A DNA stretch of 64,000 bases from Chloroflexi bacterium HGW-Chloroflexi-2 (GTDB lineage: Bacteria; Chloroflexota; Anaerolineae; Anaerolineales; Anaerolineaceae). Both the position numbers and the translations under genes were made by a program. The stretch spans positions 55,012 to 119,011 of the forward strand of contig PHBY01000012.1 in assembly GCA_002840735.1 (NCBI GenBank), read 5' to 3'. Below, piece by piece: positions 24,827 through 33,904 of this stretch; within the stretch, counting starts at the first letter, position 1, and each line of letters opens with the position of its first letter. Under the pieces are notes generated by a model. The model had not been told where the DNA came from. It saw only the letters and a list, made by a program, of their open reading frames with translations, and did not search any database.

Positions 24827-27031
24827 ATGAGTGAAGTTAAACAGGTATTTGATATTAAAGGTATGGACTGCGCCGATTGTGCCCGTAAGGTCTCGGATGG
24901 TGTACAGAAATTACCCAAAGTAGAATTGAGCCAGGTGAATTTTGCCACCGGTCAGTTAACTGTGGTGGGGGATGTAGATGCCGCTGAAGTGACTGCCCGG
25001 GTGCGCGATCTGGGTTATGATGTAATGGAACCAGAAGAAAAAAGTCTGACCACAGCACAGCCTGGTAATTCCAATTTTCTGCGCTTTTTATGGCAACGCA
25101 CGGAAACACGCCTGGCTTTATCAGGCGCGATTCTGGTATTGCCAGGGCTCATCCTGGGGGAGATCCTGGGATTCGACTGGTGGTGGATAAATGTGCTATC
25201 ATTGGCAGCCATGCTGGCAGCCGGGATCCCGATTGTGCGTTCTGCCTGGAGCAACCTGCGCATTAATCACGCCATTGACATCAATTTTCTGATGAGCATT
25301 GCCACGATCGGCGCGGTGGTGATTGGTGCTTATGTCGAAGCGGGTATGGTGATTGTATTATTTGCGCTGGGGGAAGCACTGGAAGGCTACACCTCTGAAA
25401 AAGCACGTAATTCGATCCGCAGTTTAATGGAAGTGGTACCACCGATTGCCACTCGACTGATCCTTCAGAATGGAGAATCGCGTGAGGAGGATGTGCGTGT
25501 GGAATTGCTGCAGGTCGGCGATCACATTTTGGTGCGCCCGGGTGAACGAATTCCTATGGATGGATTGGTTTTGGAAGGCTTTTCAGCAATTAATCAGGCG
25601 TCCATCACGGGTGAGTCCGCCCTGGTGGAAAAGCAACCAGGCGATGAGGTCTACGCCAGCACCATCAATGGTTCCGCAGCGTTGGTGATTCAGGTCACGC
25701 ATCTCAGCGAAGATAACACCATCAGCCGCGTCATCAAGCTAGTCCAGGAAGCTCAGAACAAACGCGCTCCTTCACAACGCTTTATCGATCAATTCGCGCG
25801 CTGGTATACACCTGCAGTGGTTGTTCTGGCAACCCTGGTGGCAATCATTCCCCCCATCTTTTTTGGACAACCATTCCTTAATCCCGCTGATGGATCTCTT
25901 GGATGGCTGTATCGCGGTCTGACCCTGCTGGTGATCTCCTGCCCGTGCGCATTAGTGATCTCCACTCCGGTCAGTATCATCTCTGCCATCAGCAACGCTG
26001 CCCGGCAGGGAGTTTTATTCAAGGGGGGATTGTTTATCGAAAAACTCAGTCATATCAAAGTGATCGCATTTGATAAAACCGGAACATTAACCGAAGGTCG
26101 ACCGGTGATTGTGGCATCCCGCTCCAATAGCCATCAGGCATTCAAACCACTTGCAGCTGATTGTGATGATTGTACCGAATCCATTGCCCTGGCGCATGCT
26201 GTGGAACGCCGCAGCCAGCATCCCCTGGCACAGGCGATTGCTCAGGCAGCCAATGAGTTTGGCGTTGCGGAGCGATATTCTGCTGCGAGTAATGTCACTG
26301 TACTACCCGGGTTAGGCGTTAGCGGCGTAGTGGAAAGCAGGCAGGTACAGATCGGGTCGCACCGCATGCTGGATAATGGCATCAATCATTCAGATGAAGA
26401 TTGTGACCAGCTCAAACTGGCTGAAGAAAGTGGCAATACCCAGATCCATGTTGCAGTGGATGGAAATTTAGTGGGCAGTCTGCTGGCGGTAGATGCACCT
26501 CGTACAGGCAGTCGGGATGCGCTTTCCGCACTCAAAGATCTGGGCATCAAAGCCCTGGTAATGCTGACCGGTGATCAGCCGGTGGTTGCACAGCACATCG
26601 CCGAACAGGTGGGGGTAACTGATTTCAAGGCTCAGCTCCTGCCACAAGATAAAGTGACAGCGGTGGAAGATTTACGAAAAGAGTGGGGCGCGATCGCCAT
26701 GGTGGGAGATGGTATCAACGATGCCCCGGCACTGGCATTGGCTGACGTGGGTATAGCCATTGGAGGAGTGTCCGCTTCTGCCCAGGCGATGGAAACCGCG
26801 GATATAACCCTGATGCAGCCAGATTTGCGCCAACTACCTTTTGCTTTACGCCTCAGTCGTCACATGATGAACACCATTCGGTTTAATATTGTTTTTGCGA
26901 TTGGTGTGAAAGCTGTATTTATGGTTTTGGCTGCTGCTGGTTTAAGCACCATGTGGATGGCAGTGGTGGCGGATATGGGCATTTCCATTCTGGTGACACT
27001 GAATGGTATGCGCCTGTTGAAATATCAGTAG
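24827..27031 (+). CDS. Heavy-metal P1B-type ATPase (Zn/Cd/Pb exporter type)
   Basis: A 734-residue protein. The N-terminal HMA domain has GMDCADCARKV (Cys15, Cys18). Membrane helices follow, then the actuator motif SITGESALVEK, the metal-site motif SCPCALVISTP (about 370-374), phosphorylated Asp416 in DKTGTLTEG, RSQHPLAQA, and the hinge GDGINDAPALALADVGIA. The CPC and the GMDCxDC motifs favour Zn/Cd/Pb/Co export over Cu. The start at MSEVKQV is chosen because the HMA domain begins there. A longer ORF would add 29 residues not seen in the family. No ArsR/MerR-type metal regulator is adjacent. Confidence 0.93.
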   Translation: MSEVKQVFDIKGMDCADCARKVSDGVQKLPKVELSQVNFATGQLTVVGDVDAAEVTARVRDLGYDVMEPEEKSLTTAQPGNSNFLRFLWQRTETRLALSGAILVLPGLILGEILGFDWWWINVLSLAAMLAAGIPIVRSAWSNLRINHAIDINFLMSIATIGAVVIGAYVEAGMVIVLFALGEALEGYTSEKARNSIRSLMEVVPPIATRLILQNGESREEDVRVELLQVGDHILVRPGERIPMDGLVLEGFSAINQASITGESALVEKQPGDEVYASTINGSAALVIQVTHLSEDNTISRVIKLVQEAQNKRAPSQRFIDQFARWYTPAVVVLATLVAIIPPIFFGQPFLNPADGSLGWLYRGLTLLVISCPCALVISTPVSIISAISNAARQGVLFKGGLFIEKLSHIKVIAFDKTGTLTEGRPVIVASRSNSHQAFKPLAADCDDCTESIALAHAVERRSQHPLAQAIAQAANEFGVAERYSAASNVTVLPGLGVSGVVESRQVQIGSHRMLDNGINHSDEDCDQLKLAEESGNTQIHVAVDGNLVGSLLAVDAPRTGSRDALSALKDLGIKALVMLTGDQPVVAQHIAEQVGVTDFKAQLLPQDKVTAVEDLRKEWGAIAMVGDGINDAPALALADVGIAIGGVSASAQAMETADITLMQPDLRQLPFALRLSRHMMNTIRFNIVFAIGVKAVFMVLAAAGLSTMWMAVVADMGISILVTLNGMRLLKYQ

Positions 27032-27047
27032 CTTCTCTGGTTCGTTA

Positions 27048-27188
27048 TCACGAACCATACACACGGGGACTGCGGCGAACCGGGTTGAAAGCAGTCTTTT
27101 TTGATTGACGGATGATCAGTGCTGCGACTGGAAGAACTAATGAGATGATGATATTAACGACCACGAAAATCCAGGTCAACCCGCTCAC
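27048..27188 (-). CDS. 46-aa single-pass membrane protein, coupled to the SDR gene
   Basis: GTG start overlapping the stop of the SDR gene (GTGA). Reads MSGLTWIFVVVNIIISLVLP, continues VAALIIRQSKKTAF and ends in a basic tail PVRRSPRVYGS. One clear membrane helix (residues 4-26) with a positively charged cytoplasmic tail. The overlap with the upstream gene and the sensible topology support it; no family was recognised. Confidence 0.5.
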   Translation of the reverse strand: MSGLTWIFVVVNIIISLVLPVAALIIRQSKKTAFNPVRRSPRVYGS

Positions 27189-27910
27189 TCGAACATAATA
27201 GGAATTTCACCGCGCTCACTGAAAATGATCGTTTCACCATGTTTATCACAGGCTGGGCTCGCCAGGTAAACAGCGTACAAACCGATCTCGTCGGCTGTGA
27301 TCCAATACGGTTTTGGGTTTGGCTGTGAACGCGTGTTCACTTTAGTCTTGATCAGTAAGGAATTGATCCTCACCTGGTTTTGCTCATATTCAGCAGCCAA
27401 CACATCTTTCAACATGAGTTGTGCGCTAGCAGAAACCGATATGGGTCCTGCTGATGGAATTGGGTACAGCGCTGCTCCGCCATTCAGTAATGTGTAACTG
27501 CTATCATTTAAATCTGCCAGCATGGGTAAAAAAGTCTTGGCAGCTACAAAATGAGCGGTCAGGCTATTCTCCATGATGTGATTCCAGATGCGTAATGGTA
27601 CCTGGCTGAGCAGTTCTCCCTGCCACCATCCCCCGATGGATGCCACCACCATGTCCAGGTGGCCGACGTCCTGTTCAATTTTGTTGCGCAAGTCCAACCC
27701 ACCTTCTTCAGTACAACAGCCACCCTGAAAGGTGATCAGACGATCACAACACAATCGACCCAGATGCTCCCGGAGTTGATCCAGGCGGTATTGATCACGT
27801 GAAGGAACGACAACCGTCGCGCCATGGGTTAAGAATTGTCTTACCACCCCCTCCCCAACCTCCCCGGCACCGCCAATGATCAAAGCTACTTTACCAGCCA
27901 GAATTGACAT
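27185..27910 (-). CDS. SDR-fold protein lacking the catalytic Tyr-Lys
   Basis: A 241-residue protein. The Rossmann start (KVALIIGGAGEVGEGVVRQF) has the glycine-rich nucleotide loop, and a middle strand reads MVVASIGGWW. Where SDR enzymes have Y-x-x-x-K, this protein has GPISVSASAQLML, so both residues are missing. It may bind a nucleotide and act without classical dehydrogenase chemistry, or use another residue. The SD region GGAGG precedes the ATG. A downstream membrane peptide overlaps its stop. Confidence 0.8.
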   Translation of the reverse strand: MSILAGKVALIIGGAGEVGEGVVRQFLTHGATVVVPSRDQYRLDQLREHLGRLCCDRLITFQGGCCTEEGGLDLRNKIEQDVGHLDMVVASIGGWWQGELLSQVPLRIWNHIMENSLTAHFVAAKTFLPMLADLNDSSYTLLNGGAALYPIPSAGPISVSASAQLMLKDVLAAEYEQNQVRINSLLIKTKVNTRSQPNPKPYWITADEIGLYAVYLASPACDKHGETIIFSERGEIPIMFE

Positions 27911-28288
27911 ATTTGCCTCCTTTCGGTTGTTAAATGGGTGCCTCCCTCAATTCCATTATAAATTATTAGTCAATAGCTATTGAGCTGTTAAGCGGAGTTC
28001 ATGAGTTCATAAGTTGTTGATCTCATATGATGGCAGGGTGTTCCACTTTCCAACTTGTTTACACCTGAATCTGGAATAATCGGTGGTTCGTGATGTCTGT
28101 AGGCAGTTATGGAAAAATGTACCAGAAATTGTTCATATATAATAGAACAATAAAGATTATCCTGGAGGGTAAAAAACATTAAAACTTTTTCTGAATGGAA
28201 ATTGTTTTACTTTGGTTGATCATTTCTTCAATTTCATTTCCCTATTCTTACTAATGTACATTACATGTAAATCGTGTGGAGAAAAAGG
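27911..28288. other. Divergent intergenic region between the SDR and HIT genes
   Basis: No gene recognised; a 63-codon minus-strand ORF here has no family pattern. Overlapping palindromes ATGTACAT and TTACATGTAA lie at about 28254-28270, immediately before the HIT gene, and could be an operator. Confidence 0.4.
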
Positions 28289-28696
28289 ATGGAACCATCT
28301 ACAGACCCAAGTTTCATTTGTCAAATGAGTTCTGGTTGTGTGTATCTTAGTCAAATGCAGTTTTTGCGTGGTTATTGCATTCTTAGTTCTGAACCAGTTG
28401 TAGCATCCATCAATGATCTGTTACCAGATGAACGTTCCTTTTTCCTGTTGGATATGGTTAAGATTGGTGATGCCATTATGAAGGTAACAGATTCATTTCG
28501 GATTAACTATGCAATAATGGGGAATAATCAGCCAGTTTTACATGCACATATTGTTCCTCGTCATATGTGGGAGCCAGAAAAACTCCGCAAAGGTTTACCC
28601 TGGGATCATCCTGAAATCTTTGCTGAAGCGACACAATTTGATCCAAAACGAGATCAAACCTTGGTGGATGAATTGAGAAATATACTGCAAACATGA
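28289..28696 (+). CDS. HIT-family protein
   Basis: A 135-residue protein. The histidine-triad segment reads QPVLHAHIVPR: the first His of the triad is Val, but the H-x-H pair that includes the catalytic nucleophile is kept. Such proteins hydrolyse or transfer nucleotidyl groups from dinucleotides or adenylated substrates. GGAG stands 7 bases before the ATG. An in-frame GTG five codons earlier was not chosen for lack of a ribosome site. It stands alone. Confidence 0.8.
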   Translation: MEPSTDPSFICQMSSGCVYLSQMQFLRGYCILSSEPVVASINDLLPDERSFFLLDMVKIGDAIMKVTDSFRINYAIMGNNQPVLHAHIVPRHMWEPEKLRKGLPWDHPEIFAEATQFDPKRDQTLVDELRNILQT

Positions 28697-28988
28697 TTTC
28701 TGATGAGTAATATAGTCGACATCGCAGCATTCTTCTGCAACCTAATCCATCAACCACTTCCGTTTGAAACACCCGTTCCGAGTGTCAAGATCCATGGTTA
28801 GCTAACCTCAACCATCTAAAGTGGTTCAGCGAATCGTTCTTGAAGTTTACTTAAAAACCATAACTAATATTTGCCCCTGTAATCCAAAACAAAGCATGTG
28901 GACATATTTTCACCTTGTATCCCGCAGGGGTATTCATTTTTTATATTCGTTGATGGCCAAGATCTAATACACAACTTAAAAATCAGAA

Positions 28989-29330
28989 TTATTTATCTAA
29001 ATCTATGTATTCCAGCAGGCTTTTTAAATTAGGGATATCCTGTTGAACGGTTTTCCAAATGATTTCCTCATCCAATCGAAAATATTCATGAATCAGCACA
29101 TTTCTGATTCCTTGAATTTTTTCCCATGGGATCTCGGAATGTCTGTTTTTAATATCCTCTGGTAAAGCTCGAACAGCTTCTCCTAAGGTAGATAACTCAA
29201 AGGCTACTGCTCGAATTGTTTTCGGATCATTCAGAAATTCATCAAAATTTGATGAAGAAGTGAAATTTTGAATATTTTCACAACATAAGATCATGTCTTT
29301 AATACGTAATTGCCAATTTCTAGGAGACAA
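28989..29330 (-). CDS. hepT: HepT-like toxin (DUF86)
   Basis: A 113-residue all-alpha protein. It carries the R-x4-H-x-Y motif of the HepT HEPN toxins in RNVLIHEYFRLDEEI near residue 77. HepT acts as a HEPN ribonuclease in some systems and is silenced by AMPylation of the motif Tyr by MntA. Its start overlaps the end of the mntA-like gene by 11 bases, giving one coupled transcript. Confidence 0.9.
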   Translation of the reverse strand: MSPRNWQLRIKDMILCCENIQNFTSSSNFDEFLNDPKTIRAVAFELSTLGEAVRALPEDIKNRHSEIPWEKIQGIRNVLIHEYFRLDEEIIWKTVQQDIPNLKSLLEYIDLDK

Positions 29331-29613
29331 GAATCGCCTCCTTTAGAATCTCTTCTTTCATAAAATCTTTTATAGACCTTTTCGTCCCCAAATCTACTTT
29401 ACAACCCAGCAAAGATTCTAAATTCTGTTGTAATTCAATAAACTCGAACAAACCCGGGATAGGATCAAATTCAACCAACAGGTCAACATCACTTGAGGAG
29501 GTCGCTTCATTTCTTGCTGTTGAACCAAATAAATAAAGTTTCTTCACACCAAATTGCTCAGATAAATTTTTGTGTTGTTTTCTTAAAATCCTTAATACTT
29601 CATCACGTTTCAT
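29320..29613 (-). CDS. mntA: MntA-like nucleotidyltransferase antitoxin
   Basis: A 97-residue minimal nucleotidyltransferase. The motif GSTARNEATSSSDVD fits G-S-x10-D-x-D, with a third acidic residue in LLVEFD. MntA antitoxins AMPylate the HepT toxin. It precedes hepT as usual. No Shine-Dalgarno site is visible. The -10 box ends seven bases before the ATG, so this mRNA is predicted to be leaderless. Confidence 0.9.
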   Translation of the reverse strand: MKRDEVLRILRKQHKNLSEQFGVKKLYLFGSTARNEATSSSDVDLLVEFDPIPGLFEFIELQQNLESLLGCKVDLGTKRSIKDFMKEEILKEAILVS

Positions 29614-29620
29614 ATTGTAA

Positions 29621-29649
29621 AGGATATCGAATCATTGTTACTTTGTCAA
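29621..29649 (-). promoter_or_regulatory. Promoter of mntA-hepT, predicted leaderless
   Basis: On the minus strand TTGACA, 17-base spacer, TATCCT; then seven bases (TTACAAT) and the ATG of mntA. Confidence 0.7.
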
Positions 29650-29750
29650 TTAAATTTCTCCACTTCTCCATCCCATCTTAACAATGTATCTACTTATGAA
29701 CTCAACAACTTCCCTTAACGGCTCAAAAGCTTAATAGCTTTTAAGCTAAC

Positions 29751-29781
29751 TTGACACTTCTCTCACCATTTTCCGTATACT
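29751..29781 (+). promoter_or_regulatory. Candidate promoter of the membrane-protein gene
   Basis: TTGACA, 19-base spacer, TATACT; GGAGG and the ATG follow within 20 bases. The spacer is slightly long. Confidence 0.5.
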
Positions 29782-29798
29782 ATTATTGGAGGTGTGTT

Positions 29799-30773
29799 AT
29801 GAATTACAGTGAAGTATTTTCAAAAGCCTGGCAGATTGTCTGGAAGTTTAAGGCTTTATGGATTTTTGGTATTTTATCCAGTTGTGCTCGGGCAGGTTCG
29901 GGTGGGGGTGGTGGATCAATCGGAGGAAGAGGAGGTAGCTCTCATCTGATCAACTCCGGTGGGGTATTTGCTTCTCCGAATGTGGTTTTACCCAAACAGG
30001 TTTATCAATGGTATTTACAAACTCAATCGGCCTGGGATACAGAACCCTTGGGTGTCTTCCTGATAGTTCTGGCTGTGTTTTTTGTGGTCATGGCATTGGT
30101 AGTGCTTTCCCTGTTCCTGGGTGTGTTAGGGCGTGTTGGCGTTGCCCGGGGTGCCTGGCTGGCAGATGCTGGCGAAGAGAAGCTGAACTTCTCCCGCATT
30201 TTCAATGAAAGCAAACCCTACTACTGGCGGGTATTCCTGTTCTTCCTGTTATTGTTTGTTGCTTCCATTGCGATTGGTGGTCTGGTTGTAATACCAATCC
30301 TGCTGGTGATCGTTTTCACGCTCGGGTTGGGTCTTTTCTTCCTGATTCCTCTCTTTATTGTGGTAGCCTTTGCCATAAAGATATTAATCGAGCAGACAAT
30401 TGTCGCTATTGTAGCGGAAGATCTGGGTGTTTTTGCTGCGATTGAACGCGCCTGGAAATTACTGGTCGAAAAACCCTGGCCACAGATTGTTGTGGGACTG
30501 GCGACCTCGATCGGGGAAATTGCTGTAATGTTTGTGCTGGTTATCCCCATCTTCCTGGTGCTGATCCCGTTCTTCATTTCGATCTTCTTCCAGACCGATG
30601 CGGTCATTGGGGTTGGTGCCATCATCAGTGGAGCCGGATTCATACTGTATTTACCGGTTATGATCCTGACCAGCGGCATTCTGTATGCCTATATCGGATC
30701 TGTCTGGGCATTGACCTTCAAACGTCTCACCCAGCCTTTAACACCGGTGGTGGTGGAAGCTACTGAAGAGTAG
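29799..30773 (+). CDS. Polytopic membrane protein of unknown function
   Basis: A 324-residue protein starting MNYSEVFSKAWQIVWKFKALWIFG. A glycine/serine-rich linker follows (GSGGGGGSIGGRGGSS), then about five or six hydrophobic segments (LIVLAVFFVVMALVVLSLFLG, FLFFLLLFVASIAIGGLVV and others). The layout of amphipathic AIERAWKLLVEKPWPQI between helices resembles glycerophosphoryl diester phosphodiesterase membrane-domain proteins, but I did not recognise it with certainty. GGAGG lies 7 bases before this ATG; an upstream in-frame start has none. Confidence 0.8.
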   Translation: MNYSEVFSKAWQIVWKFKALWIFGILSSCARAGSGGGGGSIGGRGGSSHLINSGGVFASPNVVLPKQVYQWYLQTQSAWDTEPLGVFLIVLAVFFVVMALVVLSLFLGVLGRVGVARGAWLADAGEEKLNFSRIFNESKPYYWRVFLFFLLLFVASIAIGGLVVIPILLVIVFTLGLGLFFLIPLFIVVAFAIKILIEQTIVAIVAEDLGVFAAIERAWKLLVEKPWPQIVVGLATSIGEIAVMFVLVIPIFLVLIPFFISIFFQTDAVIGVGAIISGAGFILYLPVMILTSGILYAYIGSVWALTFKRLTQPLTPVVVEATEE

Positions 30774-30784
30774 AAAAGTTGTTT

Positions 30785-30822
30785 AAGCCCCTGTATAGCA
30801 AGATCATACAGGGGCTTTTTTG
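30785..30822 (+). terminator. Rho-independent terminator
   Basis: Stem AAGCCCCTGTAT/ATACAGGGGCTT with a nine-base loop followed by a T-run. It ends the membrane-protein transcript and may also block read-through toward the converging lysK end. Confidence 0.85.
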
Positions 30823-30868
30823 GTTTAGCCTGCGTAAATTTTTCATTGAAGAAACTGGAATGTGATAT

Positions 30869-31915
30869 TCAGGACGATATCCCCAGATTCTTCAAAACTG
30901 ACACCAAAACCAGAACTGCTTTGCCATAATCCGCAATAGAAATATGCTCATTGGGCGTATGATCCAGATTGGAGTCACCGGGGCCAAACGCCACTGCCGG
31001 GCATTGCCAGACTGGTGCAACCAGGTTAATATCGGAGGTACCGCTTTTATTAACAAATCCGGGCTTCCCTCCAGCCTGACGGATGGCACCTAGAAAAGCT
31101 CGCGTTAAGACGGAGTTTTTATCAGCTTGATACGCGGGGATTCCTGAGAATTGGTGGTTAACCTCAACCCCCTTTAACTCACCCAACCATTCTTCCAGCC
31201 AGACTTGTGGAGAGATAGAAATTGGCAATCGTGTCCCAACCTCAAGCCTTCCTTCCATCTCAAACCCATTCGATTCGCTTACCATGTTCAGAACTGTTGG
31301 AATGATTTGTTCGAACATCGTTTTTCCTTGATTGAATGCCTTCACGCGTTCTAACAGACCCTGCCAGACACCGAGTAATACATCATTGGCATTTCCACCC
31401 TGAGATGAATGCGTTATAGGTTGGCGACTGGTTAATACAGCTTGTTGTGATCCTTTATACCCCAATGTCACCCGGTTCCATTGACTGGGTTCACCAATAA
31501 TTGCGATTTCGGGTTGGTAGCGATTACATATATACCTGGCACCTTTTGAGTCACCTTCTTCATCCACAGCGCCAATCACCACGATCTGCCAGTCCGGATG
31601 AATGGAGACGGAGGCAACTGCATCAACAAACGCTGATAATGAGCCTTTGGCGTCCACGCTGCCCCTTCCATATAGATTGTCGCCTTCCAGTCGCACCGGT
31701 ATTTCGCCTTTTACTGTATCGATGTGCCCTAACAGGATGATTTGGTGGGGACCGGTTCCTTTGATACCAACTGCATTTCCAGCCTCATCCATAAAGCTCT
31801 GTTCAAATTGCAAATCAGCCATGCGTTGCACCAACCACTTAACTGCAGCTGCTTCACTGCCACTGGGACTATATTGATGCAGTAAGCCCAGGAGTGTTTC
31901 AGGAATATCAATCAT
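30869..31915 (-). CDS. lysK: [LysW]-lysine / [LysW]-ornithine hydrolase
   Basis: A 348-residue M20-type metallopeptidase. Metal-site motifs are LLGHIDTV, the Asp in [14 protein letters not shown], and the Glu pair in [11 protein letters not shown]. LysK frees the finished amino acid from the C-terminal Glu of LysW, giving lysine or ornithine. It is the last gene of the eight-gene arginine-side operon and starts four bases after lysJ. With no second copy in the window it is expected to serve both pathways, as known for Sulfolobus. Confidence 0.9.
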   Translation of the reverse strand: MIDIPETLLGLLHQYSPSGSEAAAVKWLVQRMADLQFEQSFMDEAGNAVGIKGTGPHQIILLGHIDTVKGEIPVRLEGDNLYGRGSVDAKGSLSAFVDAVASVSIHPDWQIVVIGAVDEEGDSKGARYICNRYQPEIAIIGEPSQWNRVTLGYKGSQQAVLTSRQPITHSSQGGNANDVLLGVWQGLLERVKAFNQGKTMFEQIIPTVLNMVSESNGFEMEGRLEVGTRLPISISPQVWLEEWLGELKGVEVNHQFSGIPAYQADKNSVLTRAFLGAIRQAGGKPGFVNKSGTSDINLVAPVWQCPAVAFGPGDSNLDHTPNEHISIADYGKAVLVLVSVLKNLGISS

Positions 31916-31918
31916 GAT

Positions 31919-33079
31919 TTACGCCACAGCCAATACTGAGTGCACGGCGGCAACCACCTGTTGTATTTGTTCACGTGTGATGACCAATGGTGGTAAGAAT
32001 CGTAGTACAGTCATACCTGCGGGCAAAGCCAACACCCCCAGATCAGTCAATTGCTTGAGATAGGGGGCAACCTTTTGTTTCAACTCCACCCCGATCATCA
32101 AACCCTGACCACGGACCTCACGTATGAGAGGTGATGGAATTGCCGATAATGCCTGCTGAAATTCATCACCCAAAATGGCAGCATTTTTTATCAAATTCTC
32201 CTGTTCAAGAATCTTCAATGTTTCGCGTGCCACCGCACAGGCTAAAGGATTTCCGCCAAATGTGGAGCCATGTATACCAGGTTGAAATTTAGCAACTTTT
32301 TCTCCAATTAAGATCGCTCCCATAGGCAATCCCCCCGCAATTGATTTTGCCAGGCATACAAAATCGGGTTGGATCGCATAATGCTGGATGGCAAACAATT
32401 TGCCGGTGCGTCCAAAACCAGTTTGCACTTCGTCAATCATCAGATAGGCACCTACCCGATCACATTGCTCGCGAACAGCAGTCAGATAGGCAGGATCAAT
32501 TGGATACACCCCACCTTCACCCTGTACTAATTCTAAAATGACGGCTGCTGTTTTTGTGGAAATCTGCTCGATATCATTGAAATCGTTGAAGGTAATATGG
32601 TGAAAATCAGGCACCAATGGTTCAAATGGTTCACGGTACTTCTTATTCCATGTTGCTGATAAGGCGCCGAATGTGCGGCCGTGAAAACCCCGTTTTGCTG
32701 CAATGATTTCAGTTCTTCCACTGGCAACACGAGCAAACTTAATGGCGCCTTCGATGGCTTCTGTTCCGGAATTGCAGAAAAACACTCTCTCTATGCCGGG
32801 TGGAGCTACTGCCATCAACTCCTGCATATAGAGTGCTCTTTGATCATTCGAAAACATCTCCGGGCAATTCAGCAGGATGGCTGCCTGGTCGGCCAATGCT
32901 TTTGTCCAGCGCGGATGGGCATGCCCAATATTGGCTGTCCCTTGCCCACCGACGCAATCGATGTAAACTTTTCCGTTGCTATCCGTCAGCGTTGCTCCAC
33001 TGCCCCGGATGATGGCTAGACCACGTTTGGCATATACACCACTGCTGTATTGTTCCTCCATAGAAACCCAATTCATCAT
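31919..33079 (-). CDS. lysJ: [LysW]-aminoadipate/glutamate semialdehyde aminotransferase
   Basis: A 386-residue class-III PLP aminotransferase. GTEAIEGAIKFARVASGR binds the cofactor phosphate, IDEVQTGFGRTGK contains the Asp contacting the PLP ring, and the Schiff-base Lys lies in CLAKSIAGGLPMG. It converts the carrier-bound semialdehyde to the amine. The ATG overlaps the lysZ stop (ATGA) and GGAGG precedes it. It plays the same part as ArgD. Confidence 0.92.
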   Translation of the reverse strand: MMNWVSMEEQYSSGVYAKRGLAIIRGSGATLTDSNGKVYIDCVGGQGTANIGHAHPRWTKALADQAAILLNCPEMFSNDQRALYMQELMAVAPPGIERVFFCNSGTEAIEGAIKFARVASGRTEIIAAKRGFHGRTFGALSATWNKKYREPFEPLVPDFHHITFNDFNDIEQISTKTAAVILELVQGEGGVYPIDPAYLTAVREQCDRVGAYLMIDEVQTGFGRTGKLFAIQHYAIQPDFVCLAKSIAGGLPMGAILIGEKVAKFQPGIHGSTFGGNPLACAVARETLKILEQENLIKNAAILGDEFQQALSAIPSPLIREVRGQGLMIGVELKQKVAPYLKQLTDLGVLALPAGMTVLRFLPPLVITREQIQQVVAAVHSVLAVA

Positions 33080-33894
33080 AAACCTCCAATCCAGGTCGCC
33101 TGGCCGCTTAACGCATGTGCAATTGGATTCTCTACCCGTCCATCGGCAATCGCGACCTGTTTTACACCCATTTCCAGCGCTTCTTTGGCACCCAGTACTT
33201 TCTTCTTCATTCTGCCTTGCGCAAATTGCATAGCTGCATCGATCTCAGACATCTTTATAGAGGGGATCCAGGTGCTTTCATCCGGGAAACTTCGGTATAA
33301 CCCTTTGACGGCAGTGAACAATAATAATTTGTCTGCCTGTAAAGCACCTGCCAGCATGGCGGCTGCGCGATCAGCATCCACATTCAATGCTTCGCCTTCA
33401 TGTGAAACCGCAATCGGGGCAACGACCGGTACCATTTGTTGCGATAACAGCCAATACAGGATACTTGCATTCACAAGTTCAATCTTGCCGCTGAAATCAT
33501 CACGTATAATTTTTCGTTTCCCGTTTTCAACACTTTGTAATGCTTTTTTGCGTTGAGCAACCATTAATTGACCATCCAATCCACTCAAACCAAATGCATT
33601 GACGCCAGCCTGTTGAAGCTTTGAAACCAGCAGGCTATTCACTTTTCCATTTACCGCCATGGTGAATATCTCCAGGGTCTTTGCATCCGTGTAGCGGGAG
33701 GTAAATCCTTCCGGACTGGTTAGAAATTTAGGGGGGTAACCCAATGCTTCTCCTAACAAATTGGCATCATGAGAGCCCCCATGGACAATTACGACAGGCT
33801 GACTCGATTTGACCAATGCCGCCACATCATTGCATAGAAAATCAAAGTTCACCCCATCTGTACCACCTATTTTGACTACCATTGTTTCTTTCAT
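33076..33894 (-). CDS. lysZ: [LysW]-aminoadipate/glutamate kinase
   Basis: A 272-residue amino-acid kinase of the ArgB/LysZ group. The N-terminal KIGGTDGVNFDFL and VIVHGGSHDANLLG segments bind ATP and substrate, and the C-terminal SEIDAAMQFAQGRMKKKVLGA matches the kinase family. It phosphorylates the side-chain carboxylate of LysW-bound aminoadipate or glutamate. The stop overlaps the lysJ start; lysY lies ten bases upstream. Confidence 0.9.
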   Translation of the reverse strand: MKETMVVKIGGTDGVNFDFLCNDVAALVKSSQPVVIVHGGSHDANLLGEALGYPPKFLTSPEGFTSRYTDAKTLEIFTMAVNGKVNSLLVSKLQQAGVNAFGLSGLDGQLMVAQRKKALQSVENGKRKIIRDDFSGKIELVNASILYWLLSQQMVPVVAPIAVSHEGEALNVDADRAAAMLAGALQADKLLLFTAVKGLYRSFPDESTWIPSIKMSEIDAAMQFAQGRMKKKVLGAKEALEMGVKQVAIADGRVENPIAHALSGQATWIGGL

Positions 33895-33904
33895 CTTCCC
33901 TCCA

